Positions 1-6,674 of a DNA stretch of 7,426 nt are shown one piece after another. Origin of the DNA: an uncultured Muribaculaceae bacterium (GTDB lineage Bacteria; Bacteroidota; Bacteroidia; Bacteroidales; Muribaculaceae); contig CAJUPZ010000042.1 in the NCBI GenBank assembly GCA_910588065.1, positions 1 through 7,426 of the forward strand. Direction: 5' to 3'. Within the stretch, counting starts at the first letter, position 1; every line of letters begins with the position of its first letter. The notes beneath the pieces are model-generated. The model was not told where the DNA came from, searched no databases, and worked only from the letters and a program-made list of their open reading frames with translations. The position numbers and the translations under genes are program-made.

Positions 1-49
1 GACCTTGCCAAGGTCGGGGTCGCGGGTTCGAGTCCCGTTTTTCGCTCCA
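1..49 (+). tRNA. tRNA-Gly(GCC), 3' part only (cut by window start)
   Basis: The first 49 bases are identical to the last 49 bases of the complete tRNA-Gly at 97-172. They run from the second base of the anticodon stem through anticodon GCC (7-9), the T arm with loop TTCGAGT and the 3' acceptor strand, to an encoded CCA at 47-49. The identity continues six bases past CCA (AGAGAA). The gene is cut by the window edge, so nothing shows that it is broken in the genome. It is read as the first of two tandem glycine tRNA genes. Confidence 0.9.
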
Positions 50-96
50 AGAGAACATTAAAAATACAAGTCATCAGCGTTCAGCTGGCCCAACTC

Positions 97-172
<76 letters not shown>

Positions 173-217
173 AGAGAAGCTTTTTTTTCTGGGCGACTGA
201 CGATAGATGACGAATTT

Positions 218-301
218 GTCCGGGTGGTGGAATTGGTAGACACGCTACTTTGAGGGGGTAGTGGCCGTTGGGCTGTGTGAGTTCGAATCTCATCTCGGAC
301 A
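218..301 (+). tRNA. tRNA-Leu(GAG)
   Basis: This is a class II tRNA with a long variable arm. The acceptor stem GTCCGGG (218-224) pairs with CTCGGAC (294-300) with one G-T wobble. The anticodon stem CTACT/GGTAG encloses loop TTGAGGG, giving anticodon GAG at 252-254 (codons CUC and CUU). The variable arm lies at about 262-276. The T arm is GTGAG-TTCGAAT-CTCAT. The discriminator is A301. Unlike the glycine tRNAs, CCA is not encoded, so the 3' end must be added by the CCA-adding enzyme. Confidence 0.95.
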
Positions 302-306
302 CTTTC

Positions 307-353
307 GAAAACTGCAATCAACTGTTTATTCAGTAGGTTGCAGTTTTCTTTTT
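307..353 (+). terminator. Rho-independent terminator of the tRNA cluster
   Basis: GAAAACTGCAA (307-317) pairs perfectly with TTGCAGTTTTC (338-348), and the stem continues inward through T-G and C-G pairs. After an A-A mismatch it adds four more pairs (321-324/331-334) around a 6-nt loop. A run of five T follows at 349-353. It starts five bases after tRNA-Leu, so it ends the tRNA transcript. Confidence 0.85.
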
Positions 354-389
354 CTCAGAGTTCTCAGAGCCCTCAGAGCCCTCAGAGTT
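354..389. repeat. Short tandem repeat, four CTCAGAG units, 9-nt period
   Basis: CTCAGAG occurs at 354-360, 363-369, 372-378 and 381-387. The dinucleotides between the units are TT, CC and CC, and TT follows the last one. It sits directly behind the tRNA terminator and ahead of the terminator hairpin of the opposite-strand serine palmitoyltransferase gene, in the convergent gap. No function is evident from the sequence. Confidence 0.85.
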
Positions 390-413
390 CTCTGGGACTA
401 ATGTATAAAGCGG

Positions 414-443
414 GCGGGGCGGAAGGTTATCCTTCCGCCCCGC
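414..443 (-). terminator. Probable terminator hairpin of the serine palmitoyltransferase gene
   Basis: A perfect 13-bp GC-rich stem (414-426 with 431-443) closes a 4-nt loop, 28 bp past the stop codon of the minus-strand gene. Read on the minus strand, only CCGCTTTATA follows, so the U tract is weak. The plus side has no T run either, which makes it more likely to serve the minus-strand gene. Confidence 0.6.
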
Positions 444-471
444 TGCTGTATGGGATGGTATGTGGTGGGGC

Positions 472-1659
472 TCAGGCTATGATGCCGTGGGCTTTGAATA
501 CCTTCTGTATTTTCTCGAGGGCTGTTGTAACCTGCTCTTTGGTGTGTGTTGCCATGAGGCTGAAGCGGATGAGGGTGTCATGCGGAGCTACAGCGGGCGA
601 TACGACAGGGTTTACAAAGATGCCTTCTTCAAGAAGGTCGCGGGTGATGGCGAATGTCTTGAAATTGTCGCGGATAAAGAGAGGTATGATGGGTGTTGAT
701 GTGTTGCCGATTTCGCAGCCCATGTTGCGGAATCCTTCGAGGGCGTAGTTTGTGAGCTCCCAGAGGTGTTCCTGACGTTCCGGCTCGGCCTGCATTATCT
801 CTATTGCCTTCAGGGCGGCGGCTGTAGATGCCGGGGTGATGGATGCGGTGAAGATGTATGAGCGTGAGTGGTGGCGCAGGAAGTTGGTTATCTCTTTGTC
901 GGTGGCAATGAATCCGCCGAGAGATGCGAAAGATTTTGAGAATGTGCCCATGATGAGGTCAACATCGTCGGCCACTCCGTAGTGGTGGCATACTCCGCGT
1001 CCGCCGGGGCCGAACACGCCGATGCCGTGGGCTTCGTCAACCATCACGCTTGCGTCGTATTTCTTGGCGAGGCGCACTATCTCCTTGACGTTTGCCACAT
1101 CGCCTTCCATAGAGAACACACCGTCGGTGACAATGAGTTTCACTTTGTCGGGGTCGCATTTCTGGAGCTGTTTCTCGAGCGACTCCATATCGTTGTGCTT
1201 GTATTTGAGCGACTGGCTGAATGACAGTCTGCGTCCTTCAATAATTGAAGCGTGGTCCTGCTCATCCCACAGTATGTAGTCTTCGCGGCCTGTCAGGGCG
1301 GAGACTACTCCAAGGTTTACTTCAAAGCCGCTGGAGTAAATCATTACGTCCTCTTTGCCGATGTATTCGGCAATCGCGGCTTCGAGCTTTTTGTGAAGGT
1401 CGAGGGTGCCGTTGAGGAATGGTGAGCCGGCGCAACCTGTGCCGTACTTACGGGTGGCTTCGATGGCTGCTTCTTTGATTCTGGGGTCGTTGACGAGCCC
1501 GGTGTAGCAGTTTGAGCCGAACATAAGAACTTTCTTTCCGTTGATCACAACTTCAGGATCCTGCTCGGAGGATATTGCGCGGAAGTAGGGGTATATGCCC
1601 GCTGCTTTTGCTTCCTGAGGGGCTGTGTACTGTGAAAGTTTGGCCTGTAATAGCTTCAT
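472..1659 (-). CDS. spt: Serine palmitoyltransferase (AOS-family PLP enzyme)
   Basis: This enzyme condenses serine with palmitoyl-CoA (or a similar acyl-CoA) to 3-ketosphinganine, the first step of sphingolipid synthesis in Bacteroidetes. It is a cytosolic PLP-dependent homodimer. From the ATG at 1659 it has 395 residues, the usual length of the Bacteroides enzyme, whose sequence it closely resembles as I recall it. Visible features are GTGCAGSPFLNGT (73-85), the PLP-stacking histidine in EQDHAS (H136), DEAHG (D208, H211), the Schiff-base lysine in GTFSKS (K242) and the C-terminal SPAVAPHDTLIRFSLMATHT (354-373). An in-frame TTG at 1713 would add 18 residues, but it falls at the start point predicted from the -7 box at 1718-1725, so the ATG at 1659 is preferred. 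Related enzymes are BioF and Kbl; the match to the Bacteroides sphingolipid enzyme favours this call. Confidence 0.87.
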   Translation of the reverse strand: MKLLQAKLSQYTAPQEAKAAGIYPYFRAISSEQDPEVVINGKKVLMFGSNCYTGLVNDPRIKEAAIEATRKYGTGCAGSPFLNGTLDLHKKLEAAIAEYIGKEDVMIYSSGFEVNLGVVSALTGREDYILWDEQDHASIIEGRRLSFSQSLKYKHNDMESLEKQLQKCDPDKVKLIVTDGVFSMEGDVANVKEIVRLAKKYDASVMVDEAHGIGVFGPGGRGVCHHYGVADDVDLIMGTFSKSFASLGGFIATDKEITNFLRHHSRSYIFTASITPASTAAALKAIEIMQAEPERQEHLWELTNYALEGFRNMGCEIGNTSTPIIPLFIRDNFKTFAITRDLLEEGIFVNPVVSPAVAPHDTLIRFSLMATHTKEQVTTALEKIQKVFKAHGIIA

Positions 1660-1717
1660 TTTGTAGTTTGTCAGTTGAGATACTATGCTTTTAGCCCCAT
1701 AGGGCTGAATCAATGTG

Positions 1718-1733
1718 CAAAGTTACAAAAAAA
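1718..1733 (-). promoter_or_regulatory. Bacteroidales-type -7 box for spt
   Basis: On the minus strand this reads a T run followed by TAACTTTG (1725 down to 1718), a perfect match to the TAnnTTTG -7 element of the Bacteroides primary sigma factor. I see no clear TTTG at -33. Transcription would start near 1711 and leave a leader of about 50 nt before the ATG at 1659. That leader contains a small hairpin, AGCCC/GGGCT (1693-1697/1702-1706). Confidence 0.6.
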
Positions 1734-1754
1734 AGCTGTTTGATGGAGTGGTGA

Positions 1755-1780
1755 TTGCACATTTTTTGAAATTTGTGCAA
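1755..1780. promoter_or_regulatory. Inverted repeat TTGCACA/TGTGCAA upstream of the spt promoter
   Basis: TTGCACA (1755-1761) and TGTGCAA (1774-1780) form a perfect 7-bp inverted repeat around a 12-nt AT-rich centre. It lies about 40-70 bp upstream of the predicted spt start point and just past the stop of the EamA gene. There is no adjacent T run on either side, so it does not look like a terminator. A regulator-binding site is possible, but this is inference. Confidence 0.35.
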
Positions 1781-1791
1781 AATATCTCGGC

Positions 1792-2709
1792 TCAAGTGTG
1801 TGCCGGGAGTGTCGTTTTACGCTCCTGGGATTCCACAAGGTACATGGACAGCATTATCAGGGCTATGCTGAGTATCTGCCACCATGAGAAGTGGTCCTGA
1901 CCGAGGAGGTAGCTCGCTATGGTGGATACAATGAGGATTACCGAGCCGTAGAGCGACACCACTGTTGCTGTGAGGTTCTTTAGCCCGATGTCAATGAGCA
2001 GGTAGCTGACAGAGGAGGGGAATATGAGCACGAAAAGAAGAATGAGCATCGGCACGGATAGGATGGACATTTTGAGCACAGGGGCGCTCCATCCGGTGAC
2101 GAGCGCTACCGGCAGTGCGGAGAATACAGCCCCGAGGAATGTCCATTTGCTCACTGTCACTGAGTCGATGTTTTTCAGCAGCTGTTTTGAAAATATGAGG
2201 TACAGGGAGTAGACTACTGTTGATCCGGCGCAGAAGAGGTTGCCGAGTGCGGGGTTGGTTGCGGTGTCGCTTGTTTTCTGTGTGAGGACGCACACTGCGG
2301 CTCCGGCCACTCCGATGATGATGCCGAGAACTTTGAGTGTGGTGGCTTTTTCGCGCCCTATTATGAGGCAGATGACAAATACCACCACCGGCTGCAGGCT
2401 GATGAAGATGGATGAGCTCACCGGAGTGGTGAAGGACAGTCCTTTGAGCAGAAAGAACATGTAGCCGAAAATGCAGAAGAATCCGAGGGCAAACAGTGTC
2501 AGCTTCTGGCGCGCGGTGGTGTGTGACCGGTGCTTTTTAGTGAATAGGCCGATAATCCAGAAAAAGGTTGCGGCGAAGGCCACGCGGAGAAACACTCCGG
2601 TGGTTGCGTGCATATAGCCGGGAAGAAGGTAGCGCAGGGAGTTCTGGTTGAGTCCGGAGAATATCTTTGACACAAGCATCGCTGCGTTGCCTTTGAGTTT
2701 GCTGTCCAT
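1792..2709 (-). CDS. EamA/DMT-superfamily inner-membrane transporter
   Basis: The 305-residue product is very hydrophobic, with about ten predicted membrane segments, roughly at 7-24, 36-56, 69-89, 95-117, 124-142, 152-173, 186-206, 214-236, 246-267 and 275-292. This is the two-EamA-repeat (5+5) layout of drug/metabolite transporters. The repeats meet near the polar linker TQKTSDTATNPALG (143-156). The N-terminus (KGNAAMLVSKIFSGLNQNS) resembles other Bacteroidales EamA proteins. The ATG at 2709 leaves a normal first segment. The substrate cannot be read from the sequence. It is separated from spt by 132 bp that contain the spt promoter, so shared function with sphingolipid synthesis is unproven. 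No convincing promoter or terminator of its own was found. Confidence 0.85.
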   Translation of the reverse strand: MDSKLKGNAAMLVSKIFSGLNQNSLRYLLPGYMHATTGVFLRVAFAATFFWIIGLFTKKHRSHTTARQKLTLFALGFFCIFGYMFFLLKGLSFTTPVSSSIFISLQPVVVFVICLIIGREKATTLKVLGIIIGVAGAAVCVLTQKTSDTATNPALGNLFCAGSTVVYSLYLIFSKQLLKNIDSVTVSKWTFLGAVFSALPVALVTGWSAPVLKMSILSVPMLILLFVLIFPSSVSYLLIDIGLKNLTATVVSLYGSVILIVSTIASYLLGQDHFSWWQILSIALIMLSMYLVESQERKTTLPAHT

Positions 2710-2933
2710 AAGTAGTCCTCGTAAATTATTTTATATCATCTCTTTGCTTCCTCAAGGCATCCAAAATACGCTTCACAGGTCATTATGGAACCCCATAACT
2801 CCCTGTTCATTATATTCTGTCTGCTCATGATGAAGCGGCAGATATAATATAAACTAATTTTCGATGCCTACTTAGTAGAGAATCTTATAATGTTGAAACG
2901 CTGCGATGGAAACCAATGTTTTTATGATGGTGC
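2710..2933. other. Intergenic stretch with no supported gene
   Basis: This AT-rich spacer lies between the EamA gene and the terminator of the aspS operon and should carry the EamA promoter. No good TAnnTTTG/TTTG pair is visible. The only reading frame of note is a 30-codon minus-strand ORF at 2736-2828 (starts MSRQNIMNRELWGS) that ends 26 bp before the EamA start. It could be chance. Confidence 0.5.
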
Positions 2934-2965
2934 AAAAAAAGCACCTGCCGGGAGGGGCAGGTGCT
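2934..2965 (-). terminator. Rho-independent terminator of the aspS-nif3-zinc-ribbon operon
   Basis: GCACCTGCC (2941-2949) pairs perfectly with GGCAGGTGC (2956-2964) around a 6-nt loop, and A2940-T2965 can add a pair. On the minus strand seven T follow the stem (2940 down to 2934). It lies 30 bp past the stop of the zinc-ribbon gene. Confidence 0.9.
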
Positions 2966-2994
2966 GTGTATCGGAGGTGGATTGTTGCCGGTGA

Positions 2995-3774
2995 TTATTT
3001 TGCGGGAGTCTCGTCCACGCCTGCAAGTTCGGGGTCGATCATTATACGGCCGCAGTATTCGCACACGATGATTTTTTTGCGCATTTTGATTTCGGCCTGT
3101 TTCTGCGGCGGTATTCTGTTGAAGCAGCCACCGCAGGCGTTGCGCTGTATGTAGACGATGCCGAGACCGTTGCGGGCGTTTTTGCGGATGCGTTTGAAAG
3201 CGGTGAGGGTTCTTGCGTCGATTTTGGGTTCGAGTGCTTTTGCTTGCTCACGAAGGCGCTCTTCGTCCTGCTTGGTTTCTGAAACTATTTCGTCGAGCTC
3301 AGCTTTCTTTTCTTCGAGGATATGGTTTTCGTCCTTGAGTTTCTCTTCGGTTGTGGCGATTTCGTTTGTTTTGTTTTCAATCACCCTGCCATACTCGTTG
3401 ATGTGCTTTTCGCAGAGCTGTATCTCGAGGGTCTGGAATTCAATTTCCTTGGAAAGGAGGTCGAATTCGCGGTTGTTTCTCACATTGTCGAGCTGTGTTT
3501 TGTATTTTTCAATCTTGGCTTGCGCTTCGTTGATTTTCTCTTTTTCGGCAACGGTTTTTTTCCGGAATTCTTCGATTTCCTTTTTGTAGTTGTCAACACG
3601 GGTAGAGAGGCCTACAATGTTGTCCTCGAGGTCGGCAACTTCGAGTGGTAGCTCGCCGCGCACAGTCCTGATGCGGTCGATCTGGGAAAGGATGCTCTGA
3701 AGCTGGTAGAGCGACTTGAGGCGTGACTCTACTGATAGATTCTGTTCGTTTTTGTTATTATCTGCTGTAGCCAT
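2995..3774 (-). CDS. Coiled-coil protein with C-terminal C4 zinc ribbon (CT398/HP0958-like)
   Basis: The 259-residue product is charged and helical from about 17 to 185, rich in E, K and heptad-like leucines, and forms a long antiparallel coiled coil. It is followed by a zinc ribbon with CGGC (C214, C217) and CEYC (C238, C241), separated by IPPQKQAEIKMRKKIIV, typical of the C4-type zinc-ribbon family formerly DUF164. Family members in Chlamydia (CT398) and Helicobacter (HP0958) bind sigma-54 and secretion or flagellar partners; the role in a Bacteroidales cell is unknown and should not be copied from them. The start codon lies 5 bp past the nif3-like stop, indicating translation from the same mRNA. 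A -7-like box at 3827-3834 may allow separate expression. The product is cytosolic, with no signal peptide. Confidence 0.85.
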   Translation of the reverse strand: MATADNNKNEQNLSVESRLKSLYQLQSILSQIDRIRTVRGELPLEVADLEDNIVGLSTRVDNYKKEIEEFRKKTVAEKEKINEAQAKIEKYKTQLDNVRNNREFDLLSKEIEFQTLEIQLCEKHINEYGRVIENKTNEIATTEEKLKDENHILEEKKAELDEIVSETKQDEERLREQAKALEPKIDARTLTAFKRIRKNARNGLGIVYIQRNACGGCFNRIPPQKQAEIKMRKKIIVCEYCGRIMIDPELAGVDETPAK

Positions 3775-3779
3775 GTTGC

Positions 3780-4571
3780 TTACATATAGTTTATCGGGTT
3801 GATTTCCGTAGCAGTGTACAGGAGTGCAAAGTTAGGAAATTTTTCTGTAATGATGTTGCGAAAAATGAGTTTAGTGCAATTTTCGCTTTCAAAATGGCCT
3901 ATGTCGGCTAAGAAAATGCGGTTTTGATAGTCAACGAAGTCGTGATATTTGATGTCTGATGTCAGCATTGCATCGGCTCCGGCGGCGATGGCGAGGGGTA
4001 TCAGGGATGCACCGCTGCCTCCGCAGAGGGCTATTTTGCTGATGGTCTGCTGTGGTTGCACAGCGGTGTGTCTCACCACCGGTGAGCCGAAGGTTGTTTT
4101 GACGAGGCTGACAAATTGCTGTGGCGACAGTGGGCCGGGCAGGGTGCCTGTTGCGCCAAGGCCGCATCCGGGGCGGTCGTATGGTTCGAGCGGGGTGATG
4201 TTTCCGAGCCCGAGCATTGCGGCCATCTGCGCCGACACTCCGCTTTGGGTTCTGTCAAGCGAGGTGTGGGCGGAGTACAATGTTATTCCGGCTCGGATGC
4301 ACTGCATGACGGCTTGTTCAACCGGGTTTGCGCCGGTGATGGATTTCAGGCCTTGAAACAGCAGGGGGTGGTGAGTGATTATGAGGTTGCAGCCTTTGGC
4401 CACAGCCTGCTCCACCACCTGCGGCGTCGGGTCAAGGGCAAGGAGCGCACCGGTGCATTGGGTGGATCCGTCGCCGCCGATCTGCACTCCGGAGTTGTCG
4501 TAGCTCTCCTGGAGGCATTTCGGGGCAAATGATTCGATGGCGGCTATGATGTCGTTGACGGTCGGCGTCAT
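3780..4571 (-). CDS. Nif3-like dinuclear metal centre protein (YbgI family)
   Basis: The 263-residue product has the Nif3/YbgI fold signature. The N-terminal part has ESYDNSGVQIG (22-32), ITHHPLLF (65-72) and SAHTSLD (100-106); the C-terminal part has DIGHFESEN (223-231). By comparison with E. coli YbgI the two metals would be held by H67, H68, D106, H226 and E230, all present. Members form hexameric toroids; the common label GTP cyclohydrolase type 2 homologue rests on weak evidence and the physiological role is unknown. The length fits the short form of the family without the extra PII-like inserted domain that some relatives carry. The ATG overlaps the aspS stop in ATGA (4568-4571), so it is probably translationally coupled to aspS. 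Confidence 0.9.
   Translation of the reverse strand: MTPTVNDIIAAIESFAPKCLQESYDNSGVQIGGDGSTQCTGALLALDPTPQVVEQAVAKGCNLIITHHPLLFQGLKSITGANPVEQAVMQCIRAGITLYSAHTSLDRTQSGVSAQMAAMLGLGNITPLEPYDRPGCGLGATGTLPGPLSPQQFVSLVKTTFGSPVVRHTAVQPQQTISKIALCGGSGASLIPLAIAAGADAMLTSDIKYHDFVDYQNRIFLADIGHFESENCTKLIFRNIITEKFPNFALLYTATEINPINYM
3827..3834 (-). promoter_or_regulatory. Possible internal -7 box for the zinc-ribbon gene
   Basis: The minus strand reads TAACTTTG at 3834-3827, inside the last codons of the nif3-like gene and about 53 bp ahead of the zinc-ribbon start. The 11-mer TAACTTTGCAC is identical to that at the spt promoter (1725-1715). There is no clear -33 element, so this is a candidate only. Confidence 0.4.
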
Positions 4572-6325
4572 TCTGCGTCCTTTATGATGTCGATTTTGAG
4601 CTCGTCGAGCTGGCTTTGGTCGATTTCGGAGGGGGCGTCGATCATCATGTCGCGTCCGGAGTTGTTTTTGGGGAATGCGATTACGTCGCGTATAGAGTCG
4701 AGTCCGGCGAGGATAGACACAAAGCGGTCGAATCCGAAAGCGAGTCCTCCGTGCGGGGGAGCGCCGAATTTGAATGCGTCCATCAGGAATCCGAATTTGT
4801 AGCGTGCTTCATCTTCGGAGAGGCCGAGGAGGTGGAACATTTTGTCCTGAAGCTCGGAGTCGTGGATTCGGATGCTTCCGCCGCCGAGTTCGTTGCCGTT
4901 GACAACCATGTCGTAAGCGGTTGCCCTTACAGCGCCGGTGTCGGAGTCGAGCATGTGGACATCGTCGGGGTTCGGGGCTGTGAAGGGGTGGTGCATGGCG
5001 TAGTAGCGCTGTGTCTCATCATCCCATTCAAACAAGGGGAAGTCGACAACCCACAGGCATGAGAATTTCTGAGGGTCACGGAGTCCGAGCTCGGAGCCCA
5101 TGTGCAGACGCAGTTCGTTGAGCTGCTTGCGGGTTTTCATTGTCGGGCCGGCGAGTATGAGCATCAGGTCGCCGGGGTTTGCACCTGCTCTGTCGAGCCA
5201 CGTGCGCAGTATGTCGTCTGAGTAGAATTTGCCGACGCTGCTCTTTATGCTGCCGTCCTGTTCGAGTTTCACCCACATCATGCCTTTGGCACCGACCTGG
5301 GGGCGTTTCACATAGTCGGTTAACTGGTCGAGCTGCTTGCGTGTGTAGCCGGCGCATCCGGGGGCAACGATAGCGCCGACATATTCGGCATCGTCCATCA
5401 CTGCGAATCCGGCGCCGGTCGTGAGATCCTTGATTTCAACGAACTGCATTCCGAAGCGGGTGTCGGGCTTGTCGCTGCCGTATAGACGCATTGCATCGGC
5501 CCATGTCATTCTGGGGAACGGCTCGGTGAAGTCTATGTCCTTTACATATTTAAATATGTGTTTGACGAGTCCTTCAAACATATTGAGCACATCTTCCTGC
5601 TCAACAAAGCTCATCTCGCAGTCTATCTGGGTGAATTCGGGCTGACGGTCGGCGCGGAGGTCTTCGTCGCGGAAGCATTTGACAATCTGGAAATAACGGT
5701 CGAATCCGCTGACCATAAGAAGCTGCTTGAATGTCTGCGGCGACTGTGGCAGAGCATAGAATTCGCCGGGATTCATGCGCGAGGGCACCACAAAGTCTCT
5801 TGCTCCTTCGGGAGTGGACTTGATGAGCACCGGTGTTTCCACCTCAATGAATCCGTGCCGGTCAAGATAGCGGCGTATTTCAAAAGCCATGCGGTGGCGC
5901 AGCTCCAGGTTTTTTCTCACGCAGCTGCGGCGCAGGTCAAGGTAGCGGTATTTCATACGGAGGTCATCGCCGCCGTCGGTGTTGTCCTCGATAGTGAATG
6001 GGGGCACATCGCTGCGGTTCAGCACTTTGATGGCGGTAGCCAGAATCTCGATGTCTCCGGTTGGCAGGTTCGGATTTTTGCTTGTTCTTTCGGCAACTTT
6101 GCCTGTTATCTGCACAACATATTCGCGGCCGAGCTTGTTTGCCGCCTCGCACAGCTCTGAGTCGGTGTCGTTGTCAAATACAATCTGAGTGATACCATAC
6201 CGGTCGCGGAGGTCGACAAAAGTCATGCCACCCATTTTGCGTGAGCGCTGCACCCATCCGGCGAGAGTGACAACCGAGCCGGTGTCGCCGATGCGGAGTT
6301 CTCCGCAGGTTTTAGTTCTGAACAT
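4568..6325 (-). CDS. aspS: Aspartate--tRNA ligase
   Basis: This class II synthetase charges tRNA-Asp with aspartate in the cytosol. From the ATG at 6325 it has 585 residues, normal for the bacterial type. The layout is an N-terminal OB-fold anticodon-binding domain (about 1-105, with GWVQRSRKMGGMTFVDLRDR), motif 1 (GFIEVETP, 158-165), the aspartate-binding loop QSPQTFKQ (194-201), motif 2 (FQIVKCFRDEDLRADRQPEF, 212-231, with the ATP-contacting R219), a GAD-type insertion (about 280-400), HHPFTAPNPDD (445-455) and motif 3 (GLAFGFDRF, 527-535). A TTG five codons upstream is also in frame, but MFRTKTCGELR matches the usual start of Bacteroides AspRS and lies about 25 nt after the predicted transcription start. 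It is the first gene of the three-gene operon. Confidence 0.96.
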   Translation of the reverse strand: MFRTKTCGELRIGDTGSVVTLAGWVQRSRKMGGMTFVDLRDRYGITQIVFDNDTDSELCEAANKLGREYVVQITGKVAERTSKNPNLPTGDIEILATAIKVLNRSDVPPFTIEDNTDGGDDLRMKYRYLDLRRSCVRKNLELRHRMAFEIRRYLDRHGFIEVETPVLIKSTPEGARDFVVPSRMNPGEFYALPQSPQTFKQLLMVSGFDRYFQIVKCFRDEDLRADRQPEFTQIDCEMSFVEQEDVLNMFEGLVKHIFKYVKDIDFTEPFPRMTWADAMRLYGSDKPDTRFGMQFVEIKDLTTGAGFAVMDDAEYVGAIVAPGCAGYTRKQLDQLTDYVKRPQVGAKGMMWVKLEQDGSIKSSVGKFYSDDILRTWLDRAGANPGDLMLILAGPTMKTRKQLNELRLHMGSELGLRDPQKFSCLWVVDFPLFEWDDETQRYYAMHHPFTAPNPDDVHMLDSDTGAVRATAYDMVVNGNELGGGSIRIHDSELQDKMFHLLGLSEDEARYKFGFLMDAFKFGAPPHGGLAFGFDRFVSILAGLDSIRDVIAFPKNNSGRDMMIDAPSEIDQSQLDELKIDIIKDAE

Positions 6326-6356
6326 ATCTTTTAGAGTCAAATTTGTTTTCTGACCC

Positions 6357-6372
6357 CAAAATTACAAAAAAA
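6357..6372 (-). promoter_or_regulatory. Bacteroidales-type -7 box for the aspS operon
   Basis: On the minus strand a T run is followed by TAATTTTG (6364 down to 6357), a match to TAnnTTTG. The T-run-plus-box layout is the same as at spt. The start point would be near 6350, leaving a leader of about 25 nt before the ATG at 6325. No good -33 TTTG is visible. Confidence 0.6.
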
Positions 6373-6395
6373 TCGTCATAAGGCTGCATGGCAAT

Positions 6396-6422
6396 AAAAA
6401 AAGAGAGCGGACCTCACGGCTC
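6396..6422 (-). terminator. Weak candidate terminator upstream of aspS
   Basis: On the minus strand GAGC (6422-6419) can pair with GCTC (6408-6405), followed shortly by seven T (6402-6396). The stem is short and has mismatches inside. If real, it would stop minus-strand transcription from the small ORF region before the aspS promoter. Confidence 0.25.
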
Positions 6423-6436
6423 ACCCTCCTCAATCA

Positions 6437-6466
6437 ATACAGGAATTGAATATTTATACAGGAATT
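6437..6466. repeat. Two direct copies of ATACAGGAATT, 19-bp period
   Basis: ATACAGGAATT is present at 6437-6447 and 6456-6466. It lies about 75-110 bp upstream of the aspS -7 box, in AT-rich DNA. The period is close to two helical turns, which would put both copies on the same face of the helix. Confidence 0.6.
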
Positions 6467-6543
6467 AAAATAATATAAGTGTGTGATATAGTTTGTGTCT
6501 TTGAGGGGCAAAACGTAGCCCTTTATGAAGAAATGCAGTCATG

Positions 6544-6573
6544 AACCGAAGTGGCTTTGATTACATTTCGGTT
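6544..6573. repeat. 10-bp hairpin in the AT-rich intergenic region
   Basis: AACCGAAGTG (6544-6553) pairs with CATTTCGGTT (6564-6573) with one G-T wobble around a 10-nt loop. No T run follows on the plus strand, so it is not a standard terminator. A smaller hairpin (6504-6509/6518-6523) lies just before it. Confidence 0.45.
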
Positions 6574-6674
6574 ACAATGGTAAGTACTAAAGTTGAATGT
6601 TGCAAATACAATCTGCTATATTTAACCCAAATTAATAGATATTTTCTAAAAATCGGGCATGGTTTGAGACTCCG

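Noticed and set aside
354..389. CRISPR array
   Set aside because: The 7-nt units and 2-nt spacers are far too short; this is a short tandem repeat.
1660..1713. N-terminal extension of spt from a TTG at 1713
   Set aside because: The codon sits at the predicted transcription start, and the ATG at 1659 gives the normal family length.
6326..6340. Five-codon extension of aspS from a TTG at 6340
   Set aside because: The ATG at 6325 matches the usual AspRS start and leaves a leader of reasonable length.
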